Part shown: positions 6,083-10,729 of the stretch, one piece after another
How the letters are laid out: every line of letters begins with the position of its first letter
Numbering within the stretch: the stretch's first letter is position 1
Assembly: GCA_013330155.1 (NCBI GenBank)
Contig: DUIU01000087.1
Span: forward strand, 1-10,729
Length of the DNA stretch: 10,729 bases
Source: Candidatus Poseidonia sp.
GTDB taxonomy: Archaea; Thermoplasmatota; Poseidoniia; Poseidoniales; Poseidoniaceae
Direction: 5' to 3'
Made by a program: the position numbers and the translations under genes
The notes under the pieces: generated by a model
What the model was told of the DNA's origin: nothing
Seen by the model: the letters and a program-made list of their open reading frames with translations, nothing else
Databases searched by the model: none

Positions 6083-7816
6083 ATGGACACGTCAGCGATG
6101 TTGGGTGAACTTTACCAAGCCCGTTTTGATGCCCTCAAAACGCTCGCTCAAGGACATGAACTCTCCAAAGCAGGACCCGTTGAAGCCCTTCGTGCTCGTT
6201 TGATTCAGCACCTCGTTTTCCCAGATTGGGATTTTTCACCTGCAGGTCTTCGCAGTATCCCAAACAGCGACCTCGGCGAAATACTGGGAGTGTTCGGCAT
6301 CAAGAAGTCGGGCTCCATCAAAGCAAGGCGGCAGCGCTTGTTTTTGCACCTGAACCACGACCCAAAGTCCCTTGCTGTCGAACGCCTTGATGACATGACC
6401 CGAGACGAGTTGCACGCCATGTGCAAAGATTTGGAACTCGCTCTTTCAGGAAATAAACAAGCCCTCCTTGCTCGAGTTGCAGGAGTCCTCGCCTCGCAAG
6501 AAAATGCATGGGGCAAAGTCAAGAAGAGTTTGCGCCGACCGCGAGGAAAGGTCAATGTCCCATCAATGCCAGCGGCAGTGGCCGATACTTCGTCCCAATC
6601 CATGGATGAAAAGGTCGCCACCTTTGTTGAAGAACACGACGATGGATGGACGTTTGAAGAAGAAACCGCCCTGAGGGAGGACCTCACGAACATTGGCCAC
6701 GATGTCTCGGAGTCTAGCGTTGACGCCAGGGTTGAGGCTCACCTTCGCCCAGCACAGGAAATGGCTTCAACGGTGGTCCCACCGATGATTCAAGAAACCG
6801 GTGAGAGCGAGGTTCACAGTCTAGAAACCGAAACAGCGCTCATGGAACTTCGTGAGCGAACTGCAGAAATCAACTCATTCGCCCGAGATTTCCTCATGGT
6901 GAGTTCCACCACCAACCAAGCGCACATGGATGCCTTCATCCAATCACTTCGAACGCAAGGCTTCGCCACTGATTTGCCTCCAGTGCACCAAGCTGTTGCG
7001 AAGATGATCATGGAACTCGACTACCGTGTGCAAAACGAGGCAACGGCCGCCATCGCCATGCCACAGTCTTGGAGTGAACGTGAGGCGCTACGCCGATTTG
7101 AGGAAGTGCGCAGCACGCTACGAGATCGATTGGAAAACATCCTGGCTTTGCATCAAGATGACATTGTGAAGGCGCGCATGGCCTTTGAACAAGAAGGGCG
7201 TGAACTCAATCTTGACTTGCGAGTTCCAAGCGTCTCCGGCAGATTGCACGCTTTATTTGACCTCCACATCGAAATCGCAGAATCACAAGCCCTACACGAC
7301 CCAGTCGTTCAACGACGTCAGCGCATGCTCCGTATTTTGCACCGAGGAGCAGTCCACATGCCCGAATCAGAGAGGGCAACCATCGAACGCCTCGAACGAA
7401 ACATTGCCTCGTTCGAGGAATTGGTGCAGACCATCCTTGAATCGGGAGAAGAGGGCTTTGATGAAGCACAACAAGCCCTTGTCGTTCGATTCTTAGAATC
7501 AAAAGGCTACAACGTCAACACCAGTACACTCCGCCCTCGCATCTTAGCCTGTGCCGGCATACTTGGAGCCGAACTCGGCTACCTTTCTCCAAGTGAAATC
7601 CCTCGCATAGCCCCGGGCGTGTTGGTCACAGAAACGGAAGTTGACGCCATCGTGACTGAACTCAAATCACTGGCTGCAAGCTTCAAGCCGGCAGATGCCG
7701 TTCAAGAAGAGGAAGAGGAAATCGCTGAATCAGTCTCTGACGCTTCGGACAATATTGCCCGAGTCCGAGGAAAAATTGACCGCATCGACGAACTACTCAA
7801 CCGACTGAATGGATGA
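6083..7816 (+). CDS. SAP-like repeat protein with helical tail, function unknown
   Basis: A 577-residue predicted cytoplasmic protein with no signal peptide or membrane segment. The N-terminal 140 residues appear to hold three SAP-like helix-extended-helix units at about 15-44 (LAQGHELSKAGPVEALRARL), 60-90 (FGIKKSGSIKARRQRL) and 104-136 (LELALSGNKQALLARV). Each has the 'L..sG.k..L..Rl' pattern. SAP domains usually bind DNA, often A/T-rich or chromosomal. A basic link (KKSLRRPRGK, 147-156) follows, then an acidic region (about 174-250), and then long mostly helical segments (250-480) with many charged heptad-like stretches. A Glu run at 542-546 precedes a short C-terminal helix. A chromosome- or RNA-associated scaffold is a reasonable guess, but no catalytic motif is visible. 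It has its own promoter and ribosome site. Its TGA stop is one base from that of the convergent ATPase gene. Confidence 0.75.
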   Translation: MDTSAMLGELYQARFDALKTLAQGHELSKAGPVEALRARLIQHLVFPDWDFSPAGLRSIPNSDLGEILGVFGIKKSGSIKARRQRLFLHLNHDPKSLAVERLDDMTRDELHAMCKDLELALSGNKQALLARVAGVLASQENAWGKVKKSLRRPRGKVNVPSMPAAVADTSSQSMDEKVATFVEEHDDGWTFEEETALREDLTNIGHDVSESSVDARVEAHLRPAQEMASTVVPPMIQETGESEVHSLETETALMELRERTAEINSFARDFLMVSSTTNQAHMDAFIQSLRTQGFATDLPPVHQAVAKMIMELDYRVQNEATAAIAMPQSWSEREALRRFEEVRSTLRDRLENILALHQDDIVKARMAFEQEGRELNLDLRVPSVSGRLHALFDLHIEIAESQALHDPVVQRRQRMLRILHRGAVHMPESERATIERLERNIASFEELVQTILESGEEGFDEAQQALVVRFLESKGYNVNTSTLRPRILACAGILGAELGYLSPSEIPRIAPGVLVTETEVDAIVTELKSLAASFKPADAVQEEEEEIAESVSDASDNIARVRGKIDRIDELLNRLNG

Positions 7817-7817
7817 T

Positions 7818-9059
7818 TCAGTGCTGTTGGGCATAGAAGTTCTGAACCACCGAAGTGACGGTTTGGATGTCTGAAATACCTCGCTGACACAAGTCCTCGA
7901 TGATGGCTTGGCGTTGAGAAACATGCCGTTCAAAGACATCGGGCGTAACACCTGCGGCGTTGCAGATGGTCTCACGCAACTTGGATGGGATTCCCGTTTC
8001 TTCAATTTGATCGGTCGCTGCGTTGTACTTCCAAATAGCGTTCAAACGCGGCTTGTCTCCTTCCATACCTGCAACCTCAGCCACCTCGGTGATTTTACGA
8101 GCCGTCTTCCCATTCACATGCAATCGTGCTTGAATGATAATGAGGTCAAGACCACTGAGCATGATGGGAGGGACGCTCATGGGAGGATTGATCATACGGG
8201 TGACGGTTTCCTGAGCCGTGTTGGCGTGGAGGGAACCAAAGGAGCCATCGTGACCCGTATTCATGGCCGTAAGGAGCGTGGCGCATTCTGGACCTCGAAC
8301 TTCACCGACAATGATGCGATCGGGCCGCATACGCAAACTCGATTTCAAACAGTCATTCATGTCAACTTCGGGGGTACCATCAGGACGCTCACGGCGTGTT
8401 TCCATTCGAAGCCAATGGTCATGGTAGACCTGCAATTCAGCCGTGTCTTCTACGGTGAGCAAGCGACGCGACCATGGGATGTACATCCCCAAACAATTCA
8501 ACGTGGTGGTTTTACCTGAACCTGTCCCTCCTGCAATAACGAAGTTGGCAGGGCGACTGTCAAGCCCCTCAATCCAAACCCACATCATCGCAGCGAGGCG
8601 AGAATTCACGGTTCCAAAGTTCACGAGGTCAATCATGGTCAAGGGGTCTTCTTTGAATTTACGAATTGTGAGGGTTGGCCCGTCTGGAGAGACGGGCGGG
8701 ATGGTTCCATTCACACGGGAGCCATCGGGGAGGCGGCCGTCGAAAATGGGCACAAGTCCAGGCCCATCACCAAGTGGGACATTGGTGAATGAAGCGATGT
8801 TTTTGGCGATCTGCAAACCAGATTCATCGTCAATCCAGATGTTTGTGCGGCACATGCCATGGTTTCGGTGAGCCACCTTCACGCATTGAGTGCCTCCGTT
8901 GTACATCACTTCTTCAAGCGAATCGTCTTCGAAAAGGGCTGCAAGGTCTCCGTATGGATTGGGCTGGATATCGCCGTCAACGTGGTATATCGGAGATGGA
9001 TGGTTTGCTTCGGTGTATATCGTGACGCGGCCGTATTGCTCAAGAATTTGTTCTGACAT
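7818..9059 (-). CDS. Type II/IV secretion system ATPase (TadA/CpaF/ArlI family), pilus assembly motor
   Basis: A hexameric ATPase that should drive pilus or secretion assembly from the cytoplasmic face of the membrane. The 413-residue protein has the family motifs in order: Walker A GGTGSGKT 177-184, Asp box TVEDTAEL 202-209, Walker B-type RIIVGEVRG 248-256 and His box GSFGSLHAN 272-280. The N-terminal domain (about 40-170) has the FDGRLPDGSRVN signature at 107-118. The C-terminal 70 residues (RETICNAAG... to FYAQQ) resemble the helical end of the archaeal motor ATPases. No zinc-site cysteine tetrad is seen, unlike many GspE proteins. It is the last gene of the operon after two platform membrane proteins, which supports a Tad-like pilus over an archaellum, since no archaellum accessory gene is nearby. 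ATG at 9059 follows GGAGGTTGA. Confidence 0.94.
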   Translation of the reverse strand: MSEQILEQYGRVTIYTEANHPSPIYHVDGDIQPNPYGDLAALFEDDSLEEVMYNGGTQCVKVAHRNHGMCRTNIWIDDESGLQIAKNIASFTNVPLGDGPGLVPIFDGRLPDGSRVNGTIPPVSPDGPTLTIRKFKEDPLTMIDLVNFGTVNSRLAAMMWVWIEGLDSRPANFVIAGGTGSGKTTTLNCLGMYIPWSRRLLTVEDTAELQVYHDHWLRMETRRERPDGTPEVDMNDCLKSSLRMRPDRIIVGEVRGPECATLLTAMNTGHDGSFGSLHANTAQETVTRMINPPMSVPPIMLSGLDLIIIQARLHVNGKTARKITEVAEVAGMEGDKPRLNAIWKYNAATDQIEETGIPSKLRETICNAAGVTPDVFERHVSQRQAIIEDLCQRGISDIQTVTSVVQNFYAQQH

Positions 9060-9062
9060 GTT

Positions 9063-9071
9063 TCAACCTCC
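9063..9071 (-). promoter_or_regulatory. Ribosome site of the ATPase gene overlapping the upstream stop
   Basis: GGAGGTTGA on the minus strand contains both the Shine-Dalgarno (GGAGGT) and the TGA stop of the upstream membrane-protein gene. The ATG is three bases beyond the stop, which implies translational coupling of platform protein and motor. Confidence 0.65.
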
Positions 9072-9794
9072 AACTGCTTTGACGGCCCCGAGGTAGAGGC
9101 CCATTGACACCGTCATCCACATCGGTAGCCACCACAATGTGTCTTTGAGCCGCCCCATCATACGGCCGGAAACACCGACAGCAACCGCAGATGCGGCAGC
9201 GAAAAACAAGCTGAACGTCTGATTAAATGAAGTGATTTGGAAGCCTTTACTGGCGGGAGCAAACAAGCCGACGATGAAGGCGATGAGCACAGGTAAGCCA
9301 ACACTGACAAAGATGATGATGAGCATGCCACGGCCTGAAAGTTCCGTTTCTCGTTGATTCATCAAGTCGTTGAGGCGCTCGTAATCTCGGCTCAGGTCTG
9401 AAAGAATCTCACGAAGCGATGAGTCTTGTTGCATGGCGGTCTCGATGAGCATCATCACGCGTTGGACTTGACTCGACCGGGTCTTTGCAGCGAAGGCAGA
9501 AAGGCTCGCTTCAAACGAGGAGGCATGGGCTTCTTTGAGCGTTTCACCCAACAAGGAAGCGAGCAGGCCGTCATTGGATTCAGACTGCTCCATCATGGCT
9601 TCTTGCAGACCACGCCCTGCGCCAACCGAATCGGAAAGCGCCTCGAGGAACGTAGGGAGTTCATTTTCAATCGAACGTCGGCGACGGCGCTCGATCATTG
9701 GTGGAATTCCGCCACCAATACAAGCAAGTGAGATGACCCCGAGATAGAGCAACAATGGCGATTCGTTGAACGACTCAAGAATTCCAAAAATCAT
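9063..9794 (-). CDS. T2SSF/TadC-like membrane platform protein
   Basis: A 243-residue inner-membrane protein of the GspF/TadB/TadC/ArlJ superfamily, which forms the platform turned by the motor ATPase. It has an N-terminal hydrophobic segment (about 14-33), then a very basic ERRRRRS patch (35-41). A cytoplasmic helical T2SSF domain (about 42-150) carries the typical FLEALSDSVGAGRGLQEAM start at 49-67. Three hydrophobic segments follow at about 157-179, 191-210 and 219-240. It is about half the size of ArlJ, which has two such domains in one chain; the other half is the next gene upstream. The start at 9794 is supported by GAGGTGA four bases before it. Calling it TadC rather than TadB rests on order only. 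Confidence 0.87.
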   Translation of the reverse strand: MIFGILESFNESPLLLYLGVISLACIGGGIPPMIERRRRRSIENELPTFLEALSDSVGAGRGLQEAMMEQSESNDGLLASLLGETLKEAHASSFEASLSAFAAKTRSSQVQRVMMLIETAMQQDSSLREILSDLSRDYERLNDLMNQRETELSGRGMLIIIFVSVGLPVLIAFIVGLFAPASKGFQITSFNQTFSLFFAAASAVAVGVSGRMMGRLKDTLWWLPMWMTVSMGLYLGAVKAVGG

Positions 9795-9798
9795 TCGT

Positions 9799-9805
9799 TC
9801 ACCTC
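9799..9805 (-). promoter_or_regulatory. Ribosome site overlapping the stop of the upstream platform gene
   Basis: GAGGTGA on the minus strand overlaps the TGA stop (9804-9806) of the preceding gene and lies four bases before the ATG at 9794, again suggesting coupled translation. Confidence 0.65.
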
Positions 9806-10385
9806 ACAAACCTGGGTCTTTCGTATGCGCTTTCAAACCGACCAATGCCATTCCAATGAGAGTCACAATCAACCCCATGTTCACCACACTGTTGATGACC
9901 GAGGAATCTGGCAATGACATGAAAGCACCGAGGTCGCCCGACATCAATTGAGGAACAAGCCCAACGATGGAGAGAATGATTGGCCCAATCATACCTATAG
10001 AAAGCAAGGTTTCGGGCACACCCCCCAATTCTTCGATGTACTTCTCAACGGCCTCGGACCGCTCTTCTTCCATTCGGGCGCCCTGCTTTTTGAGGGTCTC
10101 GACCAAGTCGGTATTTTGAGTGACGTTCGTGTAAAGCGTGTTGAGGAGACGCTTGTATCCAGCAGACTCAGCTTTCTTCATCATGGTCTTGAGTTCCTTG
10201 TCAAGGCCACCACCTGTACCCTTTTGGAGGCGTTTCATGATTTGAGAGAAATCTTCTGAAATGATGCCATAGCCTCCTCGGCCAATGGTGTGAATCGCCG
10301 CTTCAAGACCAACGCCGGAGGACATTAACACATCCATGGTGCGAATCACATAGAGGAGTTCTTGCTTTTCCCCTAGTGCGCGCAT
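9804..10385 (-). CDS. T2SSF/TadB-like membrane platform protein
   Basis: A 193-residue partner of the following platform protein. Residues 10-120 look like the cytoplasmic T2SSF helical domain: LLYVIRTMDVLMSSGVGLEAA at its start, a Gly-rich loop GTGGG at 56-60, and a charged helix about 95-120. Two hydrophobic segments follow at about 126-148 (GVPETLLSIGMIGPIILSIVG region) and 163-185. The frame runs open upstream to 10616, but I chose ATG at 10385. GAGGAGG lies eight bases upstream, the family domain begins here, and the extra 77 residues would be an out-of-frame reading of the preceding gene. Together with the 9063-9794 protein it makes the equivalent of one two-domain ArlJ/PilC platform. 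The short C-terminus ends KDPGL. Confidence 0.85.
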   Translation of the reverse strand: MRALGEKQELLYVIRTMDVLMSSGVGLEAAIHTIGRGGYGIISEDFSQIMKRLQKGTGGGLDKELKTMMKKAESAGYKRLLNTLYTNVTQNTDLVETLKKQGARMEEERSEAVEKYIEELGGVPETLLSIGMIGPIILSIVGLVPQLMSGDLGAFMSLPDSSVINSVVNMGLIVTLIGMALVGLKAHTKDPGL

Positions 10386-10393
10386 GATGCAAG

Positions 10394-10400
10394 CCTCCTC
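10394..10400 (-). promoter_or_regulatory. Ribosome site that sets the start of the TadB-like gene
   Basis: GAGGAGG on the minus strand overlaps the TGA stop (10399-10401) of the upstream gene and lies eight bases before the ATG at 10385. It is the main reason for rejecting the longer reading frame that starts at 10616. Confidence 0.7.
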
Positions 10401-10729
10401 AAATGACGTCTTCAAGCAATTCGAAATGGAACCCTTCGTTGGAACTGTCGTATTCCATGACGGCAAAAATGACCTTGACGTCTCGCTCTTCAAACGGATC
10501 GTGGAGGTACGGTTGGCCCGTTCGGAACATGGCAACGATTCGCTTGTACTCGTCAATGGAAAGTTCACCACGAACGGTGTACATGGTTGACTCAGAGCCT
10601 TCATCGTGCAAATCATCGCCTTCTTGCCCGCGAATCACCGTTCGTGTGAGACGTCGAGTCATTCGCACCTTGATATCTGCGTTCGCAATTCGAACCCAAT
10701 CTGAACTTGATGTACCCGATGCGGGCCGA
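10399..10729 (-). CDS. Unrecognised protein, first gene seen of the pilus operon (5' end probably outside window)
   Basis: The frame is open to the window edge. About 110 residues are visible, or 87-89 if it starts at ATG 10662 or GTG 10668, neither of which has a clear ribosome site. I do not recognise the family. The visible part alternates charged and short hydrophobic stretches, with likely beta strands (STMYTVRGELS, VKVIFAVMEYD, FHFELLEDVI) and one helix (SIDEYKRIVAMFR). It is acidic towards the end and has no cysteine or membrane segment in view. It sits directly upstream of the two platform proteins, with its stop inside the next ribosome site, so it is very probably translated with them. 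A soluble accessory of the pilus machine is a guess from position only. Confidence 0.6.
   Translation of the reverse strand, partial: RPASGTSSSDWVRIANADIKVRMTRRLTRTVIRGQEGDDLHDEGSESTMYTVRGELSIDEYKRIVAMFRTGQPYLHDPFEERDVKVIFAVMEYDSSNEGFHFELLEDVI

Noticed and set aside
7703..7722. GAAGAGGAAGAGGAA stretch considered as a simple repeat
   Set aside because: It only encodes the short Glu run near the end of the SAP-repeat protein and is too short and impure for a repeat feature.
7908..8519. Plus-strand open frame (203 codons) opposite the ATPase gene
   Set aside because: It mirrors the Walker A and Walker B coding region of a certain gene; its own sequence looks like no protein family.
10386..10616. 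77-codon upstream extension of the TadB-like gene
   Set aside because: It is an out-of-frame reading of the preceding gene. A strong ribosome site at 10394-10400 sets the start at 10385.

Overview
The window most likely comes from a planktonic euryarchaeon of the Marine Group II / Thermoplasmatota type, with a compact genome of roughly 50% G+C. The archaeal signs are a type IV pilin with the archaeal class III signal (AVSPVIATVLLLAITV), an archaeal/Tad-style secretion ATPase with two split membrane platform proteins, a SAP-repeat protein, and a TATA-like box followed by a strong Shine-Dalgarno. Bacterial-looking genes are mixed in: a MutL with a full endonuclease motif, a MoaA with the C-terminal Gly-Gly, and a long-chain-type prenyl synthase. 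The taxonomic call is an inference from gene content; no rRNA is present.

Layout, left to right. (1) The 3' end of mutL (+, 1-702) meets aroA (-, 704-2143) tail to tail with one base between the stops. (2) aroA and moaA (+, 2199-3206) diverge from a 55-bp spacer that carries an imperfect dyad. (3) moaA converges on a small type IV pilin gene (-, 3209-3700), which follows a polyprenyl diphosphate synthase gene (-, 3803-4786). (4) The prenyl synthase diverges from a gene (+, 4869-5972) whose product appears to be a degenerate hydroxymethylbilane synthase (HemC-fold) paralogue. A SAP-repeat protein (+, 6083-7816) follows with its own promoter. (5) The right end is a minus-strand pilus/secretion operon read from 10729 down to 7818: an unrecognised partial gene, two T2SSF/TadB-TadC-like membrane proteins, then the TadA/CpaF/ArlI-like ATPase. 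Its cistrons are tightly coupled, with Shine-Dalgarno sequences overlapping upstream stop codons. The ATPase gene again meets the SAP gene tail to tail, one base apart.

Functional threads: DNA mismatch repair (MutL), aromatic amino acid synthesis (AroA), molybdenum cofactor synthesis (MoaA), isoprenoid synthesis (prenyl synthase), and a surface-pilus machine (ATPase, two platform proteins, possibly the separate pilin). The most unusual item is the HemC-like protein at 4869-5972. It keeps the shape of all three domains and the catalytic-type aspartate, but lacks the cysteine that carries the dipyrromethane cofactor, so it probably does not act as a normal porphobilinogen deaminase. No intergenic stretch exceeds 300 bp. 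I saw no tRNA, rRNA, insertion sequence or CRISPR array.
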